In this document: positions 36,120 through 44,817 of the stretch, one piece after another
How positions within the stretch are numbered: position 1 is the stretch's first letter
How the letters are laid out: every line of letters starts with the position of its first letter
Assembly (NCBI RefSeq): GCF_000147075.1
Contig: NC_014484.1
Span: forward strand, 1,443,501 to 1,507,500
From: Spirochaeta thermophila DSM 6192
Lineage (GTDB): Bacteria; Spirochaetota; Spirochaetia; Winmispirales; Winmispiraceae
Length of the DNA stretch: 64,000 nt
Direction: 5' to 3'
Program-made: the position numbers and the translations under genes
The notes under the pieces: generated by a model
Told to the model about the DNA's origin: nothing
Databases searched by the model: none
What the model saw: only the letters and a program-made list of their open reading frames with translations

Positions 36120-36314
36120 ATGGGAAAGTACCCTCGGTCCTCCACGCGCCCGCTCACGTGTCCGTTCTGCGGGCACACGCACACCCACCCTCTCCCCCCT
36201 TTCACGGAAAAGGAAGACGCCCTCAGGATCCCCTGTCCCTCCTGCCGACGCACCTTCCTGCTCATCCGGAAAAAGACCCTCTTCGGGATCCGCCTGGAAA
36301 CCTATATCCTCTGA
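36120..36314 (+). CDS. Small zinc-ribbon protein
   Basis: A 64-residue basic protein with one four-cysteine zinc ribbon (CPFCGHTH...CPSCRRTFLL). ATG 36120 is preceded by AAGGG. It contains no other domain, and the family is not recognised. It may bind nucleic acid or protein. It ends 28 bases before the convergent rph stop. Confidence 0.6.
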   Translation: MGKYPRSSTRPLTCPFCGHTHTHPLPPFTEKEDALRIPCPSCRRTFLLIRKKTLFGIRLETYIL

Positions 36315-36342
36315 AACCCTCCCGCCCTCTATCAGCCGCCCC

Positions 36343-37023
36343 TCACCCTATCCCCAGGGCCGCACGCTGGGCCTCGTAGATGATACGGATCTCCCGTGCG
36401 GCCAGATCGAGCATGGCATCGAGCTCATCCCGGGTGAAGGATCCCTTCTCCCCGTTCCCCTGCACCTCAACCAGCCGATCGTCACACATCACCACATTCA
36501 TGTCCACCTGGGCGGCAAGATCGTGCGCGAAATCCAGATCGGCCACGAGCCTCCCCTCCACCATCCCCACGCTCACCGCGGCCACCTGCCCTACCAGGAA
36601 GTAGTCCGGCCCCTCCACCCCCTGCATCTCGGCGAGCTTTCCGAGGGCCTGGTAGAGCGCCACCCATCCCCCGCTTATGGCCGCCGTCCTCGTCCCCCCA
36701 TCCGCCTGGAGCACATCGCAATCCATCACTATGGTGTAAGGGCCGAGCCTCGTCCGGTCGACCGCGGCCCTGAGCGATCTCCCGATGAACCGCTGGATCT
36801 CCACCGCCCTGCTGTCCCGTTCCCTCCGCTTCCGCCCCTCGGGCACGCTCGCAGGGAGCATGGCGTACTCGGCCGTGAGCCACCCCTCGCCCTCCTGCTC
36901 GATGAACGGCGGCACCCCCTCCTCTATGGAGGCAGCACACAGCACCTTGGTGTTGCCGAACGAGACCAGACACGAACCTGCGGGATAGGCGAGGACCCCC
37001 GCTTCAAACGACACAGGTCTCAT
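36343..37023 (-). CDS. rph: Ribonuclease PH, short N-terminus
   Basis: A phosphorolytic 3'-5' exoribonuclease that trims tRNA 3' ends. The 226-residue product contains FGNTKVLCAASIEE, GWLTAEYAMLPAS, EIQRFIGRSLRAAVD, the active-site stretch DCDVLQADGGTRTAAISG and a C-terminal GSFTRDELDAMLDLA. It begins directly at MRPVSFEAG, lacking the usual RxDGRxxxxL segment before RP. Reading further upstream in frame gives no such segment. MLPAS replaces the common MLPRAT. It may still be active, but the missing N-terminal strand is unusual. Confidence 0.85.
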   Translation of the reverse strand: MRPVSFEAGVLAYPAGSCLVSFGNTKVLCAASIEEGVPPFIEQEGEGWLTAEYAMLPASVPEGRKRRERDSRAVEIQRFIGRSLRAAVDRTRLGPYTIVMDCDVLQADGGTRTAAISGGWVALYQALGKLAEMQGVEGPDYFLVGQVAAVSVGMVEGRLVADLDFAHDLAAQVDMNVVMCDDRLVEVQGNGEKGSFTRDELDAMLDLAAREIRIIYEAQRAALGIG

Positions 37024-37071
37024 GGCCCCTATGCTAGAGGGACTCCCCGCCTCTGTCAAGGAAAGCACACC

Positions 37072-37395
37072 TCACAGCTCCGTGACCGTGCGGCTCTCCC
37101 GATAGAGCCCCTCGAAGAGGTGGAGCTCATCCTCCCTCACCACCAGCACATCCAGACTGAGAGGGATCCTTTCGCAGAAGAACAAGAAGTACGGCCTCAT
37201 CCTTTCAAGGGGGTCATCGGGCCCCTCGCGTATCACGACAAGGAGATCCACGTCGCTCAGCCCTGTCTCTTCCCCCCGTGCCACAGACCCGAACACGCGC
37301 ACCTCTACCACTTCAGGGAAACGAGCGCTACACTCCTCGATAGTCTCCCTGAGTCGTACCTTAAGCGTCTCTCTCTCCAGAAAGAACGCCTTCAC
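37072..37395 (-). CDS. MNT-domain nucleotidyltransferase, partner of a HEPN protein
   Basis: About 107 residues with the motif GS-X10-DxD (VFGSVARGEETGLSDVDLLVVI). The start is uncertain: GTG 37395 fits the family length but has no clear ribosome-binding site, so translation is probably coupled to the overlapping HEPN gene. HEPN/MNT pairs act as toxin-antitoxin modules, and the MNT protein is normally the antitoxin. Confidence 0.68.
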   Translation of the reverse strand: MKAFFLERETLKVRLRETIEECSARFPEVVEVRVFGSVARGEETGLSDVDLLVVIREGPDDPLERMRPYFLFFCERIPLSLDVLVVREDELHLFEGLYRESRTVTEL

Positions 37396-37762
37396 AGAAG
37401 GCAAGGATTGTACGCGCCGCACGCAGGGCCTCCTCTGACTCCCGTCGGGTAAAATAATCGGCAGGTCGTCCGCTCGGGAACCCATTGGGATACCGTGGAG
37501 GAATATAGTAGAGATCAAGAATCCGCGCCGCATCCATCACGGCCGGGGGGATATGCACCCTTTCCGAGACCACCTGGAGAATCTCTCTCACGGAATGGCC
37601 CCAGACTTCAACACCCACACGTAATGCGAGGGCTTTCGTCACCTTCTCTGCAGCTTGTTGAGCGGTGAAACACGCCCACTCATGATAGCCCTCCTCCGCA
37701 TCGAGGCACGCCTTCTCGAGATCCCGCACACCCTGGCTGTACCAATCTCTCCAACGGTTCAT
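37361..37762 (-). CDS. HEPN-domain protein
   Basis: A 133-residue HEPN protein (PF05168-like): WYSQGVRDLEKACLDAEEGYHEWACFTAQQAAEKVTKALAL and a C-terminal RRESEEALRAARTILAF. I cannot find a clear RX4-6H RNase motif, so catalytic activity is doubtful. It precedes and overlaps the MNT gene. It differs in family from the HepT protein at 15.8 kb. Confidence 0.75.
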   Translation of the reverse strand: MNRWRDWYSQGVRDLEKACLDAEEGYHEWACFTAQQAAEKVTKALALRVGVEVWGHSVREILQVVSERVHIPPAVMDAARILDLYYIPPRYPNGFPSGRPADYFTRRESEEALRAARTILAFCEGVLSGERDA

Positions 37763-37888
37763 CCACGTACATCATCATAGAAAATCAAGAAAAAAGCAAC
37801 CAAAGAAGTGGTCCACAGGTGCTCCTTGAGGAGGCTCTCCGCGTGGGCATCATTCTCGTAGCGCACCTGTAACTTCTTCCCCGCTCTA

Positions 37889-37917
37889 TTGTTTTTTATG
37901 AAAAGTACCCGTATCAT
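37889..37917 (+). promoter_or_regulatory. Promoter of the Gld-type ABC operon
   Basis: TTGTTT (37889-37894), a 17-base spacer and TATCAT (37912-37917), 33 bases upstream of the first ATG. Confidence 0.55.
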
Positions 37918-37950
37918 AGGTACGCGTGAACCCCCGGAAGGAGGACTCCG

Positions 37951-38175
37951 ATGCGACCACACCTCCAGACGCTCGTTCCGTCTCTGGTTGCGCTCGCCGC
38001 TCCGGTGCTCCTCTATGTACGGGGTGACATCCTGAAGGTCCTCCAACCTCCCCTCACCCTCTACAACGCCTTCTCCCTCTTTCTCTACGGGGCCCTCCTG
38101 GTAGGGGGTGTGTGGGGGATCGTCCGCTCGTTCCTCGACAAGGGCGAGGCGGACGAGGACCGCTCAGACTCCTGA
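37951..38175 (+). CDS. Small two-helix membrane protein
   Basis: A 74-residue protein with two hydrophobic stretches (TLVPSLVALAAPVLLYV and FSLFLYGALLVGGVWGIV) and an acidic tail. The RBS AAGGAGG is strong. No family is recognised. It lies 45 bases ahead of the ABC ATPase and probably belongs to that operon. Confidence 0.65.
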   Translation: MRPHLQTLVPSLVALAAPVLLYVRGDILKVLQPPLTLYNAFSLFLYGALLVGGVWGIVRSFLDKGEADEDRSDS

Positions 38176-38220
38176 GCCGCACACGAGCGGCCGTGAATCT
38201 CATATAGGAAGGAGGAAGCC

Positions 38221-39180
38221 GTGATCGAAGTACAGCATCTCACCAAACGCTACGGCATCCACACGGCGGTCCACGACGTGAGTTTCAGCATCCAGAAAGG
38301 AGAGATCGTGGGGTTCCTCGGCCCCAACGGCGCGGGGAAGAGCACCACCATGAACATCCTCACCGGGTATCTCTCGGCCACCGAGGGCACCGTCGTCATC
38401 GACGGGGTGAAGCTCCTCGAAGAGCCGGAGGAGTGCAAGAAGAAGATCGGCTACCTGCCCGAGAACCCGCCCCTCTACGGCCACCTCACGGTGGACGAGT
38501 TCCTCAGGTTCGTCGCCGACCTCAAACACGTACCGAAGCGACGCCAGAAAGAACACCTCGAGTCGATCATGGAGAAGGTGGGGATCCTCCACGTGAGGGG
38601 ACGCCTGGTGCGCAACCTCTCGAAGGGGTACAAGCAGCGCGTGGGGCTCGCACAGGCCCTCGTAGGGGATCCCGAGATCCTCATCCTGGACGAGCCCACT
38701 ATAGGCCTCGACCCCAGACAGATCATCGACATCCGCACCCTCATCAAGGACCTCGGGAAGGACAGGACCGTGATCCTGAGCTCCCACATCCTCCCCGAGG
38801 TGAGCATGGTGTGCAAACGGGTGCTCATCATCAACAGCGGGGTCATCGTGGCCGACGACACCCCTGAGAACCTCGCCAAGCGGCTCATGGGTACCAACAC
38901 CCTGCTCCTCCGTATCGAGGGCACGAGAGAGGAGGTGGAGAAGGCCCTCGCGCTCGTCAAAGAGGTGCAGGAGCTGGAGTTCCGCCCCTCCCAGGAAGAG
39001 GGCACGGTCGAGGTGGTCGCCAAGGCTCCCGAAGAGACCGACATCCGCAAGGCCGTCTTCACCGCCTGCGCCAGGGCCGACCTCCCCATACTCCAGATGC
39101 GATCGCTCGACATCTCGCTCGAGGACATCTTCCTCCAGCTCGTCACCCAGGAATCCCAGACCAAGGAGGCAATCGCATGA
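38221..39180 (+). CDS. ABC transporter ATPase (GldA-like)
   Basis: A 319-residue ATPase: Walker A GPNGAGKSTT, Q-loop YLPENPPLYG, signature NLSKGYKQRVGLAQAL, Walker B LILDEPTIGLDP, H-loop SSHI. A C-terminal domain (LLLRIEGTREEVEKAL...) is typical of the multidrug/gliding type. The GTG start has AAGGAGG upstream. With the next three genes it forms the GldA-GldF-GldG-DUF4340 set that spirochaetes and Bacteroidetes share. Its role in a spirochaete is unknown. Confidence 0.88.
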   Translation: MIEVQHLTKRYGIHTAVHDVSFSIQKGEIVGFLGPNGAGKSTTMNILTGYLSATEGTVVIDGVKLLEEPEECKKKIGYLPENPPLYGHLTVDEFLRFVADLKHVPKRRQKEHLESIMEKVGILHVRGRLVRNLSKGYKQRVGLAQALVGDPEILILDEPTIGLDPRQIIDIRTLIKDLGKDRTVILSSHILPEVSMVCKRVLIINSGVIVADDTPENLAKRLMGTNTLLLRIEGTREEVEKALALVKEVQELEFRPSQEEGTVEVVAKAPEETDIRKAVFTACARADLPILQMRSLDISLEDIFLQLVTQESQTKEAIA

Positions 39181-40040
39181 AGGCGATCTACAAGAAGGAA
39201 CTGCTCACCTACTTCGTGAGTCCGCTGGGTTACGTCTTCATGGGGCTCTTCCTCCTCACCACGGGCTTCTTCTTCGCCACGGGGAATCTCTTCACGAGGA
39301 GCCCTGAATACGCGAGCTTCTTCTCCTCGGTCATCATGGTCTTCCTCTTCTCCGCCCCCATCCTCACCATGAGGCTCCTCTCGGAGGAGAAGAACCAGAA
39401 GACCGACCAGCTCCTCCTCACCGCCCCCGTGCCGGTATGGCAGATCGTCACAGGGAAGTTCCTCGCCGCCTTCACGGTCTTTGCGCTCACCCTCCTCGCC
39501 ACCGTGGTGTATGCGGTGATCATCGAGATCCACGGCTCCCTTCCCTTCTGGGAGACGGTGGGAAGCTATGTGGGATTCCTCCTCCTGGGTGGGTGCTACA
39601 TCGCAGTGGGCACCTTCATCTCGGCGGTCACCGAGAACCAGATCACCGCGGGCCTGGTGACCTTCTTCGCCATCCTCTTCTTCATCCTCATCGACAGCAT
39701 TGCGAACGCACTCCCTGCGGACGCCACCGCCGGTGCCGTATTTGCCGTACTCCTGATAGGAGCCCTCGGATTCTATCTCTACAGCACCACCAGGAATCCC
39801 CTCCTCGCCGCAGCGGTACTCCTCGTCGGCATCCTCGCCATAGGTATCGGCTACGGTGTCGAGAAGAGCGTGTTCGAACGTCTCATACAGAAGGTGCTCG
39901 GCTGGTTTTCCATCAACAAGAGGTACCAGGAGTTCGGTCTCGGGATCTTCAACGTGAGTTCCCTCGTCTACTACCTCTCGTTCATCACCTTCTTCCTCTT
40001 CATCACCACCCACGCGCTCGAGAAGCGGCGCTGGTCGTAA
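39177..40040 (+). CDS. ABC transporter permease (GldF-like)
   Basis: A 287-residue membrane protein with six helices of the ABC-2 type, opening MKAIYKKELLTYFVSPLGYVFMGLFLLTTGFFF, the usual start for GldF-like permeases. It overlaps the ATPase stop in ATGA. Confidence 0.85.
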   Translation: MKAIYKKELLTYFVSPLGYVFMGLFLLTTGFFFATGNLFTRSPEYASFFSSVIMVFLFSAPILTMRLLSEEKNQKTDQLLLTAPVPVWQIVTGKFLAAFTVFALTLLATVVYAVIIEIHGSLPFWETVGSYVGFLLLGGCYIAVGTFISAVTENQITAGLVTFFAILFFILIDSIANALPADATAGAVFAVLLIGALGFYLYSTTRNPLLAAAVLLVGILAIGIGYGVEKSVFERLIQKVLGWFSINKRYQEFGLGIFNVSSLVYYLSFITFFLFITTHALEKRRWS

Positions 40041-40050
40041 GGAGGCCGGA

Positions 40051-41517
40051 ATGAAAGAGATACTCAAGAAGACAGGAACGATCGCAAAAGACCTCATCTC
40101 ATCCCTCAACAGGGATCCGGTACGGTACGGCGGGTATGCGGCCATCCTCACGGTGGGTATGGCCCTCCTCCTCGTATTGGTGAACATCTTGGTCCAGCAG
40201 CTCGATCTCAAGTTCGACCTCACCGAGGAGAAGCTCTTCTCCCTCTCTGAAGAGAGTGTGAACTTCCTCAAGGGGCTCGATGAGGACATCACCATCATCG
40301 CCCTCTACGAGGAAGGAAAGGCCCCCCGGGTAGTACAGGAGGTGCTCACCCTCTACGAGAAGGCATCCCCACGGGTACACGTGGAGTTCATGGACCTCGA
40401 GAAGAACCCCCAGCTCGCCACGGAGTACGAGAAGGAGGGAGAGCGCCTTCAGCAGGGTTCGATCATCGTGAAAGGAGAAAGGACCTACAGGATCATCAGG
40501 TCGTACGATCTCTATGACATCAACTACAACTCTCCCCAGGGACCCGAGATCACGGGGTTCTCTGCAGAGAAGCGCATCACCGCAGCGATTCACGCAGTGA
40601 CCACCGGCGCGAGCCCCGTGCTCTACGAGCTGGTGGGCCACCGAGAGGAACGGCTCGCCCGTTACGCGATGAACGACTTCCTCGAACGGGAGAACCTCAC
40701 CTCCAAGGAACTCAATCTCCTCCAGGCGGGCGAGGTCCCTGAGGACGCAGCCATGGTGCTCATCCTCGCGCCCAAGGAAGACCTCACCCCGGGTGAGGCA
40801 GAGGTCCTCAACACCTACCTCGCCGAGGGAGGACGTCTCTTCGTCGCAGCCGATGTACAGGCAGGAGAGCTTCCCGTGCTCAACGAGCTCCTCTCCAGGT
40901 ACGGCGCGCGGTTCGACTATGGCTTCGTGATCGAGCAGGATAAGCAACACCACACGGGCAACCCCTACCAGGTGGTCCCCAACGTGGAGTACCACGACAT
41001 CACCAAGACCATCACCCAGAACAAAGAGGCGCTCATCCTCCAGTGGACACAGGCCGTGAAGGAGGAAGAGATCAAGAGACGGAACGTGAATGTCACGGCC
41101 CTCCTCACCTCTTCGGGCAGCTCCTTTCTCAGGAAGGACCTGGAGCGAGAAGACCTCCAGAGAGGAGAGGGCGACGTCCCCGGCCCGCACACACTCGCGG
41201 CGGCCATAGAGGAACGCCTCGATGACAGGGGAGAGAAGAAGACGCGGATCGTCCTCGTAGGCGCCGGTACGCTCCTCGAGAACCTGTACCCCTTCAACGC
41301 CCAGATCCCCGGCAATCTCGACTTCTTCATGGGAGGTGTGCTCTGGTGCATCGAGAGGAAGGACATGCTCTCCATTCCCTCCAAGAGCCTGCTCAATCTT
41401 CCCCTCAGCCTTACCGCCACGCAGGTGCTCGTCTACAGCGTGGTGGTGGTGGCCGTGATTCCCCTCGCCTTCTTCATCACCGGGACCATCATCTGGCTCA
41501 GGAGGAGGCACCTGTGA
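40051..41517 (+). CDS. GldG-family ABC auxiliary protein
   Basis: A 488-residue protein. An N-terminal membrane helix (YGGYAAILTVGMALLLVLVNILVQQL) precedes the DLTEEKLFSLSEES motif of the GldG/ABC-transporter-auxiliary family and a large extracytoplasmic domain. A C-terminal helix (VYSVVVVAVIPLAFFITGTIIWL) ends in RRRHL. AAGGAGG precedes ATG 40051. Its stop overlaps the next start. Confidence 0.82.
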   Translation: MKEILKKTGTIAKDLISSLNRDPVRYGGYAAILTVGMALLLVLVNILVQQLDLKFDLTEEKLFSLSEESVNFLKGLDEDITIIALYEEGKAPRVVQEVLTLYEKASPRVHVEFMDLEKNPQLATEYEKEGERLQQGSIIVKGERTYRIIRSYDLYDINYNSPQGPEITGFSAEKRITAAIHAVTTGASPVLYELVGHREERLARYAMNDFLERENLTSKELNLLQAGEVPEDAAMVLILAPKEDLTPGEAEVLNTYLAEGGRLFVAADVQAGELPVLNELLSRYGARFDYGFVIEQDKQHHTGNPYQVVPNVEYHDITKTITQNKEALILQWTQAVKEEEIKRRNVNVTALLTSSGSSFLRKDLEREDLQRGEGDVPGPHTLAAAIEERLDDRGEKKTRIVLVGAGTLLENLYPFNAQIPGNLDFFMGGVLWCIERKDMLSIPSKSLLNLPLSLTATQVLVYSVVVVAVIPLAFFITGTIIWLRRRHL

Positions 41518-42983
41518 ACAAGCGTGCAAAGACTCTCGTCATACTCCTTTCCGCCACCGCCGTGGTGGCGGCCCTCATTCTCCTCCGCCCGCTCCTCCAG
41601 AAGGAGGAAGAGGCAGAGGAGAACACGATCCTCTACGTGAGGACCCTCGAACGACAGGACATCGTGAGGGTCACGGTGGAACCTTCGGGGCTCGTCTTCG
41701 TCCGCGAGAAGAAAGAAGGAGAGGAAGGGTTGGGAGAATGGAAGTTCGCAGGCGAGACCCCTTACGCGATCGACGACTCAGAGGTGACGAGTCGCTGCTA
41801 CAGCCTCACCAACCTGCGGGCGGACAGACTTCTCGAGGAGAACACCCAGGACCCCGCCAAGTACGGGCTGGATACACCACGGGCGAGCGTGCTCCTGGAG
41901 GACAAGAACGGAAACACCGAACGGATCCTCCTCGGGAACTTGAGTCCGGCGGGAAACACCTACTATGCGATGAGAGAAGGGGATAGCGCGGTCTACACCA
42001 TCCCCAAGTACATGGGAGACGCATTCCTCATCACCCTGGACGACATAAGGGACAAACACCTCGCCTCGATCGACAGCAGCAAGCTGAACTACCTCCTCCT
42101 CGAAAGGAAGGGAGCCACTCCCATCGAGATACAGCCGACCACCCAGGAGGACAGGATCTTCGCCCCTCTGAACACCTACAAGCTCACGAAGCCGCTCGCC
42201 TACTGGATCGCCATCGATCCCCAGAAGTTCGAGGACTTCATCCTCCCCATAAGCGGGATCATGATCCAGGAGTTCACGGATCGTGCGCCCGAAGAGGTGG
42301 ATCTGGTCGATCCTCCCTATCACCTCCTGGTGGAGGACGAGGACGAGACGCTCGATCTCTACATAGGGAAGCAGCTCCCCGACGGCAGGTACTACGCCCG
42401 CAGGCCTGAGAGCAACGAGGTGTTCGTGATAAAGGACATCAGTCACGTGCTCGAGGCCTCTCCGTTCGATATCATCGACAATCTCATATTCCTGGTGAAC
42501 ATAGACAACGTGGAAGGCTTCTCCATCATGGCTTCGGATATCACCTATGAAGCGAAGATCGAGAGGGTAGCGAAGCCTGCACCCACACCCTCCCCCACCC
42601 CGGGAGCATCCCCTGCATCGAGTCCTACACCTACACCCACGCCTGAGATGGAAGAACACTTCTACCTCAACGGCAAGGAGATAGAGGAGAAGGCCTTCCG
42701 CCAGTTCTATCAGAAGTGCGTGGGCATCGCCGGCGATTCCCCGAATCCCGCCCCGAACATCACGGGGAAACCGGAGGTGGTGATCTCCTACCGGTTCGAC
42801 GAGACCCTCGGACACAGGAGTGAGCAGATCGCCTTCATTCCCTATGACGAGGAGTTCTACGCCGCGCAACGACGGGGCAAGGCCTACTTCCTCGTCTCGC
42901 GCAGGCAGATAGAGGCCCTCCTCGAAGCGGCCGAGGAAACCCTCACCCACCAGGTGGTAAGGGCGGAGGAGGCGGGAAGCTAG
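41514..42983 (+). CDS. DUF4340 envelope protein
   Basis: A 489-residue protein with one N-terminal anchor (TLVILLSATAVVAALILLRPLL) and an extracytoplasmic DUF4340 region (WKFAGETPYAIDDSEVTSRCYSLTNLRADRLLEEN, DPAKYGLDTPRASVLLEDKNG). A Pro/Thr/Ser linker near residue 360 (TPSPTPGASPASSPTPTPTP) separates a second domain. The GTG start overlaps the GldG stop. DUF4340 proteins regularly follow GldG, and the function is not known. Confidence 0.8.
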   Translation: MNKRAKTLVILLSATAVVAALILLRPLLQKEEEAEENTILYVRTLERQDIVRVTVEPSGLVFVREKKEGEEGLGEWKFAGETPYAIDDSEVTSRCYSLTNLRADRLLEENTQDPAKYGLDTPRASVLLEDKNGNTERILLGNLSPAGNTYYAMREGDSAVYTIPKYMGDAFLITLDDIRDKHLASIDSSKLNYLLLERKGATPIEIQPTTQEDRIFAPLNTYKLTKPLAYWIAIDPQKFEDFILPISGIMIQEFTDRAPEEVDLVDPPYHLLVEDEDETLDLYIGKQLPDGRYYARRPESNEVFVIKDISHVLEASPFDIIDNLIFLVNIDNVEGFSIMASDITYEAKIERVAKPAPTPSPTPGASPASSPTPTPTPEMEEHFYLNGKEIEEKAFRQFYQKCVGIAGDSPNPAPNITGKPEVVISYRFDETLGHRSEQIAFIPYDEEFYAAQRRGKAYFLVSRRQIEALLEAAEETLTHQVVRAEEAGS

Positions 42984-43005
42984 GAGCGAAAGGCTCACAG
43001 AGAGA

Positions 43006-43037
43006 AAAGAGCGCGCCCGGTGGAGGGCGCGCTCTTT
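43006..43037. terminator. Bidirectional terminator between the ABC operon and the hydrogenase operon
   Basis: A perfect 13-bp stem AAAGAGCGCGCCC / GGGCGCGCTCTTT with a 6-base loop and T-rich sequence beyond both sides (CTTTCC on plus, TCTCT on minus). Confidence 0.85.
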
Positions 43038-43055
43038 CTTTCCCAGCTGCTCATG

Positions 43056-44810
43056 TCATTTGAGGTAGAGCGGACGAGGGGTGTAGTGGGTGTGGAGGTA
43101 CTTGTGGGCCTTCTCGCTGAGGGGCTTCTCGAGGAACTCCTCATACAGCTGCTTGATGGCAGGGTTCTGGTGCGAACACCGGTACACCGACCGCTCGTCG
43201 TCGGTGTAGATACCTGCAGCCCGCTTGGCCCTGATCTCGTCCGTGGCGCCGTAGGGCTGACCGCCGCCCCCCACGCACCCGCCGCGACACGCCATCACCT
43301 CGATGAAGTGATAGGGAGGCTCCTTGCCCTCTTTCAGGGCCTGCTTCACCCTATCGAGCACATACTGGACGTTGGAGATGGAGTGGGCCACCGCGATCCG
43401 CACCTGCGTACCATCGATATCCAGAGTGGCCTCCTTCACACCGTCGAGCCCTCTTATGGGAGTGTACTCCACCTTCTCCATCTCCTTGCCGGTGACGAAG
43501 TAGTAGGCGGTACGAACGGCTGCCTCCATCACACCGCCGGTGACGCCGAAGATGGTACCGGCACCGGTGTACATCCCCAACGGCTGATCTGCCTCCTCGT
43601 CCGGAAGGTTGTGGAAGTCGATACCCGCCGACTTGATCATACGGGCGAGCTCCCGGGTGGTGATGGAGGCGTCCTGATCCTTGTAGCCCGAGGAGTACAT
43701 GTTCTCGTCGCGCTCGATCTCGTACTTCTTACTCGTACAGGGCATCACCGAGACCATGAAGATCTTCGACGGATCGATCCCCTTCTTCTGGGCATAGTAG
43801 GTCTTCACCATGGCCGCGAGCATCATCTGCGGCGACTTGGCCGAAGAGAAGTGGGGGATCATCTCCGGGTAGTACTTTTCGAGATAGTCCACCCACGAGG
43901 GACAACAGGTGGTGATGAGGGGAATGGGGCCCTTGCCGTGGGCGAACCGCTCCACGAACTCGCTCGCCTCCTCCATGATGGTGAGATCGGCTCCGAAATT
44001 GGTGTCGAAGATCGCATCAAAGCCGAGTCGCCTGAGGGCGGCATAGGTCTTCCCCGTGAGCAGGGTGCCGGGTTCGTAGCCGAAGGCCTCACCGATCGCC
44101 ACGCGCACCGCAGGGGCGATCTGCACCACGGTGTGGATCTCGGGATCCATGATGGCCTCCCACACCCTGCGGGTGTCGTCCTTCTCGTAGATGGCCCCGA
44201 CGGGACAGTGGGCCGAGCACTGGCCGCACTTGATGCACGGGCTGTCGTTGAGGGCGATGTCGCCCGCCGGCGCGATGCGGGTACCGTCGCCCCTTCCGAG
44301 AAACTCGAGGGCCCACACGTTCTGCATGCCCTGACAGACATTCACACACCTTCCGCACTTCACACACTTAGAGGGATCGAGCACAAGGGAGGGAGTGGAA
44401 GTGTCCTTGGGGAGCTCTACGATGTTCTTCTCGTAGGGCTGCTCCCGCACACCGAACTCGGCGGCAAGCCGCTGGAGCTCGCAGTTCTGATTCCTGGGAC
44501 AGTAGAGACAGTCGTCGGGATGGGTGGAGAGGATGAGCTCGATCACGGTCTTTCGCACCTGGACGATCTCAGGATCGTGGGTGATCACCTCCATCCCATC
44601 CTCGAGCGGTGTGGCGCAGGCCCTGAGCATCTTGGGGCTTCCCGCCACCTTCACCACACAGATACCACACGCACCCCACGCGGGGAGATCGGGGTGGTGG
44701 CAGAGGGTGGGAATCTTCACCTGCATCTTCTTCGCCGCATCGAGAATGCTCGTCCCCTCGGGCACTTCCACCTTTATGCCGTTTATCGTAGCCGTTATCG
44801 TCTTCATCAT
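43056..44810 (-). CDS. hndD: [FeFe]-hydrogenase catalytic subunit (HydA/HndD)
   Basis: A 584-residue subunit that makes or uses H2. The order is an N-terminal [2Fe-2S] domain (CHHPDLPAWGACGIC), a His-ligated [4Fe-4S] site (HPDDCLYCPRNQNC), and two [4Fe-4S] motifs (CVKCGRCVNVC, CIKCGQCSAHC). The H-cluster motifs are TTCCPSW, MPCTSKKYE and MACRGGCVGGGG, all complete. L1 reads TTCCPSW where TSCCPxW is usual. With the NuoF- and NuoE-like subunits it forms an NAD/ferredoxin electron-bifurcating enzyme. It is the last gene of the operon. The start may be the first or second ATG (44810 or 44807). Confidence 0.95.
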   Translation of the reverse strand: MMKTITATINGIKVEVPEGTSILDAAKKMQVKIPTLCHHPDLPAWGACGICVVKVAGSPKMLRACATPLEDGMEVITHDPEIVQVRKTVIELILSTHPDDCLYCPRNQNCELQRLAAEFGVREQPYEKNIVELPKDTSTPSLVLDPSKCVKCGRCVNVCQGMQNVWALEFLGRGDGTRIAPAGDIALNDSPCIKCGQCSAHCPVGAIYEKDDTRRVWEAIMDPEIHTVVQIAPAVRVAIGEAFGYEPGTLLTGKTYAALRRLGFDAIFDTNFGADLTIMEEASEFVERFAHGKGPIPLITTCCPSWVDYLEKYYPEMIPHFSSAKSPQMMLAAMVKTYYAQKKGIDPSKIFMVSVMPCTSKKYEIERDENMYSSGYKDQDASITTRELARMIKSAGIDFHNLPDEEADQPLGMYTGAGTIFGVTGGVMEAAVRTAYYFVTGKEMEKVEYTPIRGLDGVKEATLDIDGTQVRIAVAHSISNVQYVLDRVKQALKEGKEPPYHFIEVMACRGGCVGGGGQPYGATDEIRAKRAAGIYTDDERSVYRCSHQNPAIKQLYEEFLEKPLSEKAHKYLHTHYTPRPLYLK

Positions 44811-44817
44811 GGCCCCC

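Noticed and set aside
35023-37452. An 800-codon plus-strand frame spanning the ZIP, zinc-ribbon and rph region
   Set aside because: It runs through a strong hairpin and three recognisable genes and has no homology-like segments.
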